Below are positions 41,746 to 50,760 of a stretch of 64,000 nucleotides of DNA, piece by piece. Source of the DNA: Gottfriedia acidiceleris (GTDB taxonomy: Bacteria > Bacillota > Bacilli > Bacillales > Bacillaceae_G); the NCBI RefSeq assembly GCF_023115465.1, contig NZ_CP096034.1, positions 1,488,001-1,552,000 of the forward strand. The letters are read 5' to 3'. The translations under genes were made by a program, and so were the position numbers. The notes under the pieces were generated by a model. That model was not told the origin of the DNA. It did no database searches and was given only the letters and a program-made list of their open reading frames with translations. Each line of letters begins with the position of its first letter. Position 1 is the first letter of the stretch.

Positions 41746-41788
41746 GACATTTTCAACAACAATGTTGTGAATGTCTCTTTTTTTCGTT
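41744..41788 (+). terminator. Terminator after copy B
   Basis: AGAGACATTTTCAACAAC pairs with TTGTGAATGTCTCT, with a seven-T run. Confidence 0.8.
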
Positions 41789-41898
41789 TCTATTTTTTAG
41801 TTGCTTTCTATCATATTTCTTCAATAAAAATAATATATTTGAACAACATGTACATTTACTAACTATGGGAGACGGGAAGAAAAAGGGAGAGTGAAAGA

Positions 41899-42726
41899 GT
41901 GTTACATATTGTGGTTTGTATAAAACAAGTGCCTGATACGAAAATCATTAAGATGAATCCTAAAACGAATACGATGGACCGTGCAAGTGCGCCAGCAATA
42001 TTAAATCCGTATGATGCTCATGCAGTTGAGGAAGCTGTTCGAATTAAGAATAAATATGGTGGAACAGTTTCTGTTATTACCATGGGGCCACCACCTGCTG
42101 TTAAAGCTATCAGAAAATGTATTGAAATCGGTGCAGATGAAGGGTATATGATTTCAGACCGTGCATTTGCTGGGGCAGATACTTTAGCGACAAGTTATGC
42201 TTTGACAAAGGCGATTGAGAAAATAGGACAAATTCAATCGATTGATTTAATCATTTGTGGAAAGATGACAATTGATGGTGATACTGGACAAGTTGGACCA
42301 GGTATTGCACGTCGTTTAGATATACCGCCGTTAACATCAGTTAAGAAGGTTCAAGAAATTAATAAAGATGAAGGTTATGCAATTGTTCATCGAAAAATAG
42401 AAGATGGCCATGAAGTGATTAAAACGAGTTTACCTTGTTTATTTGCAGTTGAGAAGGAAATCAATGAAGTTCCTTATTCATCACTTACAAATATGATAAA
42501 GGCTGCAAGGTATAACCCGACCATCTGGGCCGTGAAGGATTTAGAAGATATTGATATTAAACAATTAGGACTAAAAGGTTCACCAACAATTGTATCAAAA
42601 GTATGGGCTCCACCGAAGGCTAAAGGTGGAACGGTTTTTGAAGGTACTTCACTAGAAAAAGTAAATGAATTGATGAAGATTTTAAATGAGAAGAAAGAGT
42701 TATTTGAAGTGAAAGGAGGGGTATAA
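41899..42726 (+). CDS. fixA: Electron transfer flavoprotein beta-type subunit FixA
   Basis: A 275-residue ETF-beta protein: HIVVCIKQVPDTK, ILNPYDAHAVEEAVR and the AMP/FAD-site loop GKMTIDGDTGQVGP. With the next three genes it forms fixABCX, a quinone-linked electron-bifurcating complex that uses NADH to reduce ferredoxin or flavodoxin. ETF of the fatty-acid oxidation type is excluded because fixC and fixX follow. The start is GTG at 41899 with GGGAGAGTG upstream. Confidence 0.93.
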   Translation: MLHIVVCIKQVPDTKIIKMNPKTNTMDRASAPAILNPYDAHAVEEAVRIKNKYGGTVSVITMGPPPAVKAIRKCIEIGADEGYMISDRAFAGADTLATSYALTKAIEKIGQIQSIDLIICGKMTIDGDTGQVGPGIARRLDIPPLTSVKKVQEINKDEGYAIVHRKIEDGHEVIKTSLPCLFAVEKEINEVPYSSLTNMIKAARYNPTIWAVKDLEDIDIKQLGLKGSPTIVSKVWAPPKAKGGTVFEGTSLEKVNELMKILNEKKELFEVKGGV

Positions 42727-43767
42727 ATGGATTTCTCAGAGTACAAAGGTATTTGGGTGTTTATTGAAGAAAACGATAAAGTCATAGCACCCGTGTCACT
42801 TGAATTGCTTGGAGCTGGTAAAGAATTAGCAGAAAAACGTGGTTGCGAATTAGCAGGATTATTAATTGGTGAAAATGTGAAATTATTAGCCCCTACGTTA
42901 TTTGAATATGGTGCTGACATCGTTTATGTATATGATGATCCAATTTTTAAGGATTATCGTACCGAGTCTTATATGAAAGCAGTACTTGAATGTTGTAACA
43001 AATATAAGCCCGAAATCTTATTGTATGGTGCAACTTCTAAAGGGAAGGATTTAGCAAGTGCAGTTGCAACTGACTTACCTACAGGTTTAACAGCCGATAC
43101 AACTGTATTGGATGTTGAAGAAGATACAGGACTATTATTAGCTAGTCGTCCTGCATTTGGTGGAAATATAATGGCAACTATTCTTTGTAAGAAATATAGA
43201 CCTCAAATGGCTACGGTTCGTCCAAAGGTAATGAAAGCGCTCACTCCTATTCCTGGTGCTGAGGGAGTTGTGATCGAAGAGGAAATTGATTTAAAAGAAG
43301 AAGATATTCGTACAAAAGTATTAGAGATCGTACGTGCAACAACTAAGAAAGTTCGCATAGACGAAGCCGATATTATCGTAGCTGGTGGCAAAGGATTAGG
43401 TAGTAAAGACGGATTTCAGTTAATTCATATGTTTGCTGAAACGATTGGAGCGGCTGTTGGAGCAAGTCGTGATGTAGTTGAAGCTGGCTGGGTTGAACAT
43501 CATCATCAAGTAGGTCAGACAGGCGTAACGGTTACACCAAAAATTTATTTTGCAATTGGGATATCTGGTGCAATACAACATATTGTCGGTATGCAAAATT
43601 CAGGTCTCATTATTGCGATAAATAAAGATCCGAATGCGGCAATTTTTCAATCTTGTCATTACGGCATCGTAGGAGACGCATTTGAAATTGTACCAATGCT
43701 AATTAACCAATTCCAAGAAAGTTTTTCATTAAAGGAGGAAAATCACGATCATGCCGGAAAAATTTGA
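42727..43767 (+). CDS. fixB: Electron transfer flavoprotein alpha-type subunit FixB
   Basis: A 346-residue ETF-alpha protein starting at the base after fixA stops. The C-terminal FAD domain has GGKGLGSKDGF, GASRDVVEAGW, HHQVGQTGVTV and KIYFAIGISGAIQH. It pairs with FixA to carry the bifurcating FAD. It overlaps fixC by 17 bases. Confidence 0.94.
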   Translation: MDFSEYKGIWVFIEENDKVIAPVSLELLGAGKELAEKRGCELAGLLIGENVKLLAPTLFEYGADIVYVYDDPIFKDYRTESYMKAVLECCNKYKPEILLYGATSKGKDLASAVATDLPTGLTADTTVLDVEEDTGLLLASRPAFGGNIMATILCKKYRPQMATVRPKVMKALTPIPGAEGVVIEEEIDLKEEDIRTKVLEIVRATTKKVRIDEADIIVAGGKGLGSKDGFQLIHMFAETIGAAVGASRDVVEAGWVEHHHQVGQTGVTVTPKIYFAIGISGAIQHIVGMQNSGLIIAINKDPNAAIFQSCHYGIVGDAFEIVPMLINQFQESFSLKEENHDHAGKI

Positions 43768-45046
43768 TGTAATTGTCGTTGGAGCAGGCCCAGCAGGAAT
43801 TTCATGTGCATACGAGCTAGCAAAAAATGGTGTTAATGTTGTTCTTATTGAAAGAGGAGAGTATCCTGGTTCGAAAAATGTTATGGGTGGCGTATTGTAT
43901 CGTAAAATGATGGAGGACGTTATACCTGAATTTTGGAAGGATGCACCAATTGAGCGTGTGATTGTAGAGCAACGAGTTATGATGCTTGATAAACAATCCG
44001 CTACAACCTTCGGATATAAAGGTCTTGAATTTGCTGAAGAACCTTATAATAATTTTACGGTTCTTCGTTCCAAGTTTGATCAATGGTTTGCTCAAAAAGC
44101 AGTAGAACAAGGTGCATTATTAATCAATGAAACTGTTGTTCTCGAGTGTATTGTTGAAAACGATATGGTAGTTGGGGTAAGAACGGATCGACCAGATGGT
44201 GATTTATATGCCGATGTGGTAGTTCTGGCTGACGGCGTAAATTCTCTTTTAGGAAAATCTTTAGGTTTCCATAAAGAATGGAGACCTGATGAAGTAGCTT
44301 TGGCTACAATGGAAATTTTAAAGCTGGATAGTAAAATAATTCAAGATCGATTTGGTCTAGAAGGTAACCAAGGGGTAGCAATCGAGCTATTTGGAGACGC
44401 GACAAAAGGCATAGTTGGTACTGGATTTTTATATACAAATAAAGATTCTCTTAGTATTGGGGTCGGTACCTTATTATCAGGAATGATTGAAAACAAATTG
44501 AAACCTTATGATTTACTTGAATACGTAAAGAATCACCCGATGATTAGACCATTTATTCAAGGGAGCGAACCACAAGAATACCTGGCCCATTTAATTCCAG
44601 AAGGTGGGTACAAATCAATTCCTAAATTGGTTGGAAACGGAGTATTAGTAATTGGTGATGCAGCACAATTAGTAAACGCAATTCACCGTGAAGGATCAAA
44701 TATGGCAATGACATCTGGAAGATTAGCAGCAGAGACAATTATCGAAGCAAAAGCAATTGATAACTACTCTGATGTTGCTTTAAAACCGTACGCTGATAAA
44801 TTACTAAATAGCTTCGTAGGACAGGATTTGAAAAAATATAAAGATGCAACACATCATTTTGAAAAATTCCCTCAATATTTCGAGCAATATATTCCACTAT
44901 TAAATAAATCTGCCAGCCAAATGTTTACAGTAGATGGTAAATCTAAATGGGAAAAACAAAAGAATATTATGAGTAATATAGGAGGGGCAAAGGCTAAACT
45001 TAAGCTTGCGAAAGATGTATACAAAGCATGGAAGGTGATGAAATAA
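43751..45046 (+). CDS. fixC: FixC, FAD-dependent quinone oxidoreductase of the Fix complex
   Basis: A 431-residue flavoprotein related to ETF-quinone oxidoreductase. The Rossmann motif VIVVGAGPAGISCAYEL is at 6-22, NVMGGVLY follows, and GDAAQLVNAIHREGSNMA is the second FAD motif. It passes the high-potential electrons from FixAB to the quinone pool. AAAGGAGG precedes the ATG inside fixB. It is followed at once by fixX. Confidence 0.94.
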   Translation: MPEKFDVIVVGAGPAGISCAYELAKNGVNVVLIERGEYPGSKNVMGGVLYRKMMEDVIPEFWKDAPIERVIVEQRVMMLDKQSATTFGYKGLEFAEEPYNNFTVLRSKFDQWFAQKAVEQGALLINETVVLECIVENDMVVGVRTDRPDGDLYADVVVLADGVNSLLGKSLGFHKEWRPDEVALATMEILKLDSKIIQDRFGLEGNQGVAIELFGDATKGIVGTGFLYTNKDSLSIGVGTLLSGMIENKLKPYDLLEYVKNHPMIRPFIQGSEPQEYLAHLIPEGGYKSIPKLVGNGVLVIGDAAQLVNAIHREGSNMAMTSGRLAAETIIEAKAIDNYSDVALKPYADKLLNSFVGQDLKKYKDATHHFEKFPQYFEQYIPLLNKSASQMFTVDGKSKWEKQKNIMSNIGGAKAKLKLAKDVYKAWKVMK

Positions 45047-45343
45047 ATGAGTGAGACAAAAAAAGAAAGTACAATCGAAGAAAAACAGTATCTCGTTCGT
45101 TTTAATGCCGATACAAAATCGCACTTAACTGTACTAGATTCCGATATTTGTATGACAAAATGTCCCGATAAAATCTGTACGATATTTTGTCCAGCTGAAG
45201 TTTATAAATGGGAAAATATTCGAATGCATGTTGGATACGAGGGATGTCATGAATGTGGAAGCTGTAGAATAGGCTGTCCTCATCAAAATATAAAATGGGA
45301 ATATCCGAAAGGTGGGCACGGAATTATATTTAGATTGGGGTGA
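45047..45343 (+). CDS. fixX: FixX ferredoxin-like protein
   Basis: A 98-residue iron-sulfur protein beginning right after the fixC stop. The clusters are suggested by CMTKCPDKICTIFCP and CHECGSCRIGCPH. FixX partners FixC in electron flow to the quinone. It completes the operon fixABCX. Confidence 0.94.
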   Translation: MSETKKESTIEEKQYLVRFNADTKSHLTVLDSDICMTKCPDKICTIFCPAEVYKWENIRMHVGYEGCHECGSCRIGCPHQNIKWEYPKGGHGIIFRLG

Positions 45344-45528
45344 TGGGAATGTTCTCGATAGGCAACTATGTTATGTTTAGCTTAGATGGTGCTGTGGGAA
45401 CGGTTATGGAAACTAAAGATAATCATTGCTTAGTAGCTTGGGAGGATCGTGTTTGTAGTTGGGCAAGTTTCGATCTACTAAGGAAAATTAGTTGCGCAGA
45501 ATTAATTCAACTCTTCACTCCAAAATAA
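45343..45528 (+). CDS. Small beta-rich protein after fixX
   Basis: A 61-residue protein with SIGNYVMFSLDGAVGTVMET and CLVAWEDRVCSW, the spacing expected of a small SH3-like barrel. The ATG at 45343 shares its A with the fixX stop; 45349 is another possible ATG. GGGGTGATGGG lies upstream. I do not recognise the family; co-transcription with fixABCX is likely. Confidence 0.55.
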   Translation: MGMFSIGNYVMFSLDGAVGTVMETKDNHCLVAWEDRVCSWASFDLLRKISCAELIQLFTPK

Positions 45529-45558
45529 TTCACTTTTTTTAAATGAATCGATATAAAA

Positions 45559-45604
45559 ATGGGGGCTATATGAGAGGTAAAACAACCTCCCATATAGCCC
45601 CCAA
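45559..45604 (-). terminator. Strong hairpin, minus-strand T-run
   Basis: GGGGGCTATATGAGAGGT pairs with ACCTCCCATATAGCCCCC with a small mismatch. On the minus strand ATTTTTATA follows, so it mainly ends the membrane-protein gene at 45656. It may also block readthrough from fixX. Confidence 0.7.
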
Positions 45605-45655
45605 TTACATATTAAAGCAAGTCTATAGCTTTATAATACTAATAAAAAAATGCAA

Positions 45656-46117
45656 TTACATTAACCCGTATACTATAAAAACAATTCTATATGTACCTTT
45701 TTCTATTTTTACTTTTTTCGGATCTTGAATAGGTACTTTATCAGATTTCGAGTTACATTCTACTCTATTCTTACAGGATTTAATTAAGTTCTGATCGTTA
45801 TTAGGTTTAGATATTTTTGTTTTTTCTTTTTGAACAGTTTCTAGTTTAGAGTGTTCAGTTTTATAGATTACTTTGGTTGGCTTAATACTTTTGTCTTTTT
45901 CTGTTGCTTCTATCTGTTCTGCTTCATATGAAGGATCTGTAATAAAGGTAAAAATAAATAAAAAAAATAAGGCCCCAGCAATAATAAAATTCTTTAAAGA
46001 CTTTCCGTTCATTTTAAAGAAAGAGATAATCCCCTTAATAATAAAGAATAGGATTCCTATAAGACATAAAAATTCAATAAACGTGTACAAATAGTCAGCC
46101 TCCCTATATTTCGCCAC
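45656..46117 (-). CDS. Membrane protein with two N-terminal helices, unknown family
   Basis: A 153-residue protein. Two membrane segments lie at about 13-35 and 44-62 (TFIEFLCLIGILFFIIKGII and NFIIAGALFFLFIFTF), followed by a Lys/Glu-rich tail with a Cys pair (SCKNRVEC). The tail is probably outside the cell. I do not recognise it. GGGAGG precedes the ATG region. Confidence 0.6.
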   Translation of the reverse strand: MAKYREADYLYTFIEFLCLIGILFFIIKGIISFFKMNGKSLKNFIIAGALFFLFIFTFITDPSYEAEQIEATEKDKSIKPTKVIYKTEHSKLETVQKEKTKISKPNNDQNLIKSCKNRVECNSKSDKVPIQDPKKVKIEKGTYRIVFIVYGLM

Positions 46118-46780
46118 ATAATAATATTCGTGATAGAGGACTTAATTACCTTTTTAAAGTTTATTGGAGTGTAACTAAAGTATAGGGAAATTTCATCGGA
46201 TGAAATAGTGGGTGCTATTTTCCTATTTGTAGCCAATTCTATTTTAGTTCTTTAGTTGTTATTGTTTGGGAATTAAAAAAATGGTGTTGGACATATAATG
46301 CAGACAATACATTCAAACAGTACGTCCACTCTATATTTAATTGAGAGATTTCTATTAATATAGAAGTATTTAGTCAATCTTATTTAGCACCTTGCCACTT
46401 AGATTAAAAAGTTCCCCAAATTGTATCAAAGTTATTTAATCTAGAATACATTTTTACACAAACCTAGGGGATACTAAAGGTAATAATAAATGTTGTTGTG
46501 CCAGTATTTCAAAACTATATACTTTTAAATACTAATGTTATTAATAGATATAGTATCTAACAACTATATCTTTTTTATTTGAAGTTTAAGGGACCATCAA
46601 AACAGACAATAAAGTTAAAAGAATTAGAAATTACCAAAACTATACAATTCCAACGTACTAATTAAATTCAAGCAAAGCTATAATTTAATTCATTCAATAA
46701 AATACGAATAATATCATTGACTAAATAATAGATTAAATTTATATTTAATTTTAAATATTCAAATAATTAGGGGTGTTTAG
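46118..46780 (+). other. Intergenic region with a palindrome and an orphan terminator
   Basis: ATTTCATC-G-GATGAAAT (46190-46206) is a perfect palindrome of the size of a repressor site. AGATATAGT/ACTATATCT with a T-run (46546-46577) is a terminator with no gene before it. No ORF with a credible start was found in these 660 bp, so a small RNA gene is possible. Confidence 0.45.
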
Positions 46781-47620
46781 ATGGGAAATGCATTAGTGTT
46801 TCAGTCAGATTTTGGATTACTAGATGGAGCAGTTAGCGCTATGTATGGTGTTTCTTGTAGTGTAAATCAAGATATAAAGATTTACGACTTGACCCATGAT
46901 ATACCTCAATACAATATTTGGGAAGCATCTTACCGACTAGTACAAACAATGAATTACTGGCCAGTTGGAACAGTATTTGTTTCAGTTGTAGACCCAGGTG
47001 TAGGATCAGATCGAAGAAGTATAGTGGCTCGCACAAATACGAACCACTTCATTATAACACCTGATAACGGAACATTAACACATGTTGGCAAAATATATGG
47101 AATTAACCAATTAAGAGTTATTGACGAAGAAATTAATAGACTACCAAATTCAAGTGAATCTTATACTTTCCATGGGAGAGATATATTTGCTTTTACAGGT
47201 GCAAGATTAGCTTCTGGAATAATCGACTTCGAAAATATTGGTCCAGAAGTAGATTCAACTTCTTACATAAAATTACCAATTAAAGAATGTCATAGTGAAA
47301 ACAATGCGATAACAGGAACAATTGATATACTTGATGTTCGTTATGGTAGTATTTGGACGAATATTGGTCGATCAGATTTTCTCAAACAAGGCGTTTCTCA
47401 TGGGGATTTTGTAGAAGTTCTAATTACACACCAAGGAAGAAAAGTATACAAAGAAGACGTAAAATATGGAAAATCATTTGCTGATGTAGCAATTGGAGAA
47501 CCAATCTTATATGCAAACAGTCTAGATCAAATGGCAGTTGCTGTAAATCAAGGCTCGTTTACTGATGAATACGGAATTGATACAGGTATAGAATGGGAAA
47601 TAACACTTAAAAGTAAGTAG
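46781..47620 (+). CDS. SAM hydroxide adenosyltransferase (DUF62)
   Basis: A 279-residue protein of the SAM-dependent halogenase-like family that hydrolyses S-adenosylmethionine to adenosine and methionine. The Asp-Arg-His set is visible in FQSDFGLLDGAV, VVDPGVGSDRRS and FHGRDIFAFTGA. The larger halogenase-specific loop is absent, so a hydroxide adenosyltransferase is favoured over fluorinase or chlorinase. Monocistronic. AGGGGTG precedes the ATG. Confidence 0.9.
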   Translation: MGNALVFQSDFGLLDGAVSAMYGVSCSVNQDIKIYDLTHDIPQYNIWEASYRLVQTMNYWPVGTVFVSVVDPGVGSDRRSIVARTNTNHFIITPDNGTLTHVGKIYGINQLRVIDEEINRLPNSSESYTFHGRDIFAFTGARLASGIIDFENIGPEVDSTSYIKLPIKECHSENNAITGTIDILDVRYGSIWTNIGRSDFLKQGVSHGDFVEVLITHQGRKVYKEDVKYGKSFADVAIGEPILYANSLDQMAVAVNQGSFTDEYGIDTGIEWEITLKSK

Positions 47621-48022
47621 GGAAAGCTTGGAAGTAACATTTGGTTTATGGGAGAAAAATTTATTTTTCTTATTCCTAAATTTTAGTAATTTTTAAATAA
47701 AAGTTTAACTTGGGAGTTTACTTATATTTAAGTAGGCTTCTTTTTTCTAGTGAATTTTAATTGGAAAAATGGAGAGTTTGAATTAAAATTCACAATATTT
47801 CGTGAATTATTTCACGAAATATTCATTTTTGACTCTATTAAATTTCTTTTATTTAGGGGATTTGTAAAATAAAAAGTAAAATTTTAGTGAACGTTTTCAC
47901 AAATTATACACAGACAATTGTATTTTCCATTACTATAATTGGCTGTAACTTCTAGATAGATGTTGAGTCTTTTTTTGAAAGCATTTTTATATGAAGAATT
48001 TTTTGTAAGGAGTTTTGATTAA
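47621..48022 (+). other. Intergenic region with terminator and a long palindrome
   Basis: A terminator at 47715-47755 (GGAGTTTACTTA with TAAGTAGGCTTC, then T-run) ends the SAM gene. AATATTTCGTGAA (47794-47806) and TTCACGAAATATT (47811-47823) form a perfect 13-bp inverted repeat. GTGAACGTTTTCAC (47888-47901) is a shorter one with the same GTGAA/TTCAC ends. The last two lie 120-230 bp before the WxL gene and may control it. Confidence 0.45.
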
Positions 48023-48736
48023 ATGAAAGTTTCAAAAATTGTAGCAATCGGCGTAGTTAGTATTTCAACACTTGTAGGAGCTGCAAATACATCATTTGCA
48101 GCTGTTACGTCTCAAGCAAATTCAAAAACAACTATTAATTTTACAGAAGGTTCTGGTTCAGTAACACCAGTAGATCCAACTGACCCATCAACTCCATTAG
48201 AGCCAATTGGTCCTACTGATCCAACTGATCCTCCTACAGGTGAGACAGGTCCGTTAACTTTGGACTTTGTTTCTTCAGTTCAATTCGGTTCGAAAGAAGT
48301 TTCAACTAGTGATCAGGTTTATTCTTCTACATCTAAAAAGCCATTTATCCAAGTTTCAGATCGCCGAGGTACTGGTGCAGGGTGGAAAGTGACAGCAAAA
48401 GCAAGTATGTTTACAAACGGTACAAGTGAATCACTTCCCGGCGCGGTTCTTACTTTTAAAAATGGATCAGTTGTAACACCAGGTAGTGGAACTGGCCCAA
48501 CGCCTGCTCAAACAATTACATTAAATACAGATGGATTAACTGAATCTTCGGTTGTTACTGCAGAACCTGGTACGGGACTAGGTACTTGGTTAACAAGATG
48601 GTTAGGCCCAAATCCTGATGTTAATGATGGTGCAGTAAATAATAATGTTACATTACAAATTCCTGGTGGTTCAGCAACAATAGGTAATCATGAAGCAATT
48701 GTTACTTGGACACTAGTAGATGCTCCAGGAGTATAA
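48023..48736 (+). CDS. WxL-domain cell surface protein
   Basis: A 237-residue exported protein with signal peptide (MKVSKIVAIGVVSISTLVGA, cleavage after SFA near residue 27). A Pro-rich linker of PTDP repeats (about 50-75) follows, then a WxL domain with GWKVTAKA, WLTRWLG and a C-terminal TWTLVDAPG. WxL domains attach non-covalently to peptidoglycan. Usual partners (other WxL proteins, DUF916 proteins, LPXTG) are absent here. AAGGAG precedes the ATG. Confidence 0.9.
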   Translation: MKVSKIVAIGVVSISTLVGAANTSFAAVTSQANSKTTINFTEGSGSVTPVDPTDPSTPLEPIGPTDPTDPPTGETGPLTLDFVSSVQFGSKEVSTSDQVYSSTSKKPFIQVSDRRGTGAGWKVTAKASMFTNGTSESLPGAVLTFKNGSVVTPGSGTGPTPAQTITLNTDGLTESSVVTAEPGTGLGTWLTRWLGPNPDVNDGAVNNNVTLQIPGGSATIGNHEAIVTWTLVDAPGV

Positions 48737-48772
48737 TTGAATTTACATAAAAAAGCTTAATCAATATTTAAT

Positions 48773-48806
48773 AGCCTGATAGGACTTACTATTAGGCTTT
48801 TTATAT
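48773..48806 (+). terminator. Terminator of the WxL gene
   Basis: AGCCTGATA pairs with TATTAGGCT, followed by a T-rich run. Confidence 0.7.
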
Positions 48807-48878
48807 TTTTTCAATTAAAAATTTTGTATAATTTAAACTGTCGATAAGGACATCTTAGAAACAAAGGTGGAGATTTTA

Positions 48879-49346
48879 TTGGAATCGTATTCTAAATTAG
48901 CAAGTAGATCAAGTAGGTTATTAGCAATATTGGTTGATGGATTTATTAGTTTTCTTTTTATTTTTGCCATATCGATTATAACTGGAATGACAAAGTTTTC
49001 AACATTTTTTAATCCTACTAGAGTAGAAAAAATTGATATTGGTACTTCTCTACTATCCATTATCTGTGTCATTATATTTTATATTTTGATCCCTACGTTT
49101 GTTTGGAAAGGGCAAACAGTAGGAAAGCGTTGGTTAAATATTGCAATCGTTAAGAACGATGATCAAGAAGTAAATTTAAAGACGATGATAATAAGAGAAA
49201 TTTTTTTCCTCTTAGGATACATAAAAATACCATATTTTTCTTTAGTTGTAGGTTTGGTTGCATTTATTGATCCGTTTTTCATTTTTTCGTCTGAACGAAG
49301 AACACTACATGATTTAATTGCAAAAACAAAAGTAATCGATGTTTAA
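48879..49346 (+). CDS. RDD family membrane protein
   Basis: A 155-residue protein with three membrane helices. SSRLLAILVDGFISFLFIFA holds the Arg-Asp pair of the RDD domain, and RTLHDLIAKTKVID is the typical C-terminus. Function unknown; some members are linked to sodium tolerance. I chose TTG at 48879, seven bases after AAAGGTGGA; the frame opens at a GTG inside that ribosome site. Confidence 0.85.
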   Translation: MESYSKLASRSSRLLAILVDGFISFLFIFAISIITGMTKFSTFFNPTRVEKIDIGTSLLSIICVIIFYILIPTFVWKGQTVGKRWLNIAIVKNDDQEVNLKTMIIREIFFLLGYIKIPYFSLVVGLVAFIDPFFIFSSERRTLHDLIAKTKVIDV

Positions 49347-49382
49347 AATAAAAAGAAAGCTCTTTGAGCTTTCTTTTTATTT
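49346..49382. terminator. Bidirectional terminator
   Basis: AAAAGAAAGCTC pairs with GAGCTTTCTTTT around TTT, between converging genes. Confidence 0.8.
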
Positions 49383-49688
49383 TAAAATTTTCATTTGGCT
49401 TATATGAGCACGTGTTTCTTCAGTACCTAATTCATAAATCATTGCATAGGCTTGTTTTAAAAAATAGTCATATCCATCATTGTTTTCTTGGCTCCAATTA
49501 GTGATTGGAATGATGAAAGCAGTTTGAATCCCTGCTGCTTCATCATAACTGTCAATCTGATGGAAAATTCTTTCGAGTCTATGTTTTTCATCAATCGTAG
49601 CATCGATTTCTAACTCATAAGGTGCGTCCCCTTGATTTGGAACAATTGTTTTTGCTTGAACGGATACATAATATCTCCTTTTTTCCAT
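49377..49688 (-). CDS. Conserved Bacillus protein of unknown function
   Basis: A 103-residue acidic protein: KRRYYVSVQAKTI, APYELEIDAT and GYDYFLKQAYAMIYELGTEE. Similar small proteins, apparently conserved in Bacillus, are annotated as hypothetical. It has no signal or membrane segment. AAGGGAG precedes the ATG. Monocistronic. Confidence 0.7.
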   Translation of the reverse strand: MEKRRYYVSVQAKTIVPNQGDAPYELEIDATIDEKHRLERIFHQIDSYDEAAGIQTAFIIPITNWSQENNDGYDYFLKQAYAMIYELGTEETRAHISQMKILK

Positions 49689-49859
49689 ATAGATCTCCCT
49701 TTTACGTAATTTTGGTTATCATTTTTATTATCCTCACCGACCAGTGCTTTATTCAAAATTAATAATCAACTTGAGTAGAACTTAAAAAGGAATTTCATAA
49801 ATAAGATTGAAATATAAATTGATATTAAGATAATTTAGGTATAGATAAGGGGGAATTTT

Positions 49860-50471
49860 ATGAAGGGACTATATCGAAACTTTTTTCTTCATTTCGATAT
49901 TATTGTGATGGGGGTACTTTTTTTAGTTGGAATTATTTATAGTATAGGATTTCATTTATCATGGCTTACTGTCTTAATTTTCATTATAGGATTAATCTTT
50001 TTTATGTTTAGTGAGTACGTAACTCATCGTTTCATTTTTCATATAAAGGCACCGAAAAATAAACTATTACTTAAATTCATGAAAAGAATTCATTATGATC
50101 ATCACACGTATCCAGATGATTTGAAATTGTTATTTTTACCGATATGGTATAGCATTCCGAATTTAGGATCACTTTGTATAATCTATTTTTTGATATCGAA
50201 AGATTCAATTCAAACAATCGCATTTGGTTCAGGTTTAGTTTTTATGTTACTAGTGTACGAATGGAAGCATTATGTAGCTCACAGGCCAATTAAACCAATA
50301 ACGAAAGTAGGACAACAAATTAAAAAGCTACATATCCTGCATCATTTTAAAAATGAAAACTTTTGGTATGGTGTATCGACACCTATTTTTGATGGGATTT
50401 TTGGTACATTGAAGGATGAGAAGGAAGTAGTAACAAGTAATACTGCGAAAGCCTTAGAAGAAAGAATGTAA
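49860..50471 (+). CDS. Fatty acid hydroxylase / sterol desaturase-like membrane protein
   Basis: A 203-residue protein with four membrane segments and the eight-histidine di-iron pattern: HRFIFH, HYDHHTYPDD, HYVAHRP and HILHHF. These enzymes hydroxylate lipids such as carotenoids or fatty acids. The lipid substrate is not identifiable. AAGGGGGAA precedes the ATG. It is monocistronic; the MFS gene is 350 bp away. Confidence 0.88.
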   Translation: MKGLYRNFFLHFDIIVMGVLFLVGIIYSIGFHLSWLTVLIFIIGLIFFMFSEYVTHRFIFHIKAPKNKLLLKFMKRIHYDHHTYPDDLKLLFLPIWYSIPNLGSLCIIYFLISKDSIQTIAFGSGLVFMLLVYEWKHYVAHRPIKPITKVGQQIKKLHILHHFKNENFWYGVSTPIFDGIFGTLKDEKEVVTSNTAKALEERM

Positions 50472-50493
50472 ACTGCTAGTAAAAAAGGTATGT

Positions 50494-50583
50494 TTGAGGA
50501 ATACTGATTTACTTATTATCTTTTTTAATTGGTGGCCGCCTGAGGAATTATTGCCGGTTGTACTTTTTAAATTATTTAAATGA
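50494..50583 (+). other. Possible 29-codon ORF or gene remnant
   Basis: A TTG after AAAAGGT opens a frame containing IFFNWWPPEELLPVVLFKLF before a stop. A terminator (50597-50618, CCTAGTG/CACTAGG with T-run) follows. Protein-like, but too short to classify. Confidence 0.25.
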
Positions 50584-50596
50584 TTACAGAAAATGC

Positions 50597-50620
50597 CTAG
50601 TGTTTACACTAGGTTTTTTG
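50597..50620 (+). terminator. Terminator
   Basis: CCTAGTG pairs with CACTAGG around TTTA, followed by six T. Confidence 0.75.
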
Positions 50621-50760
50621 TCGGTTTAAAGCTCCTTTTATAATGAAACAACCTCTATTTTTATAAACTTTTACTAAAAAATTAATATTTTATAAAAATT
50701 GAAAAAAGGGTAAATATTTGATTGGAGTGCTTACTATACTGAGAATAAGGGGGGATCATT

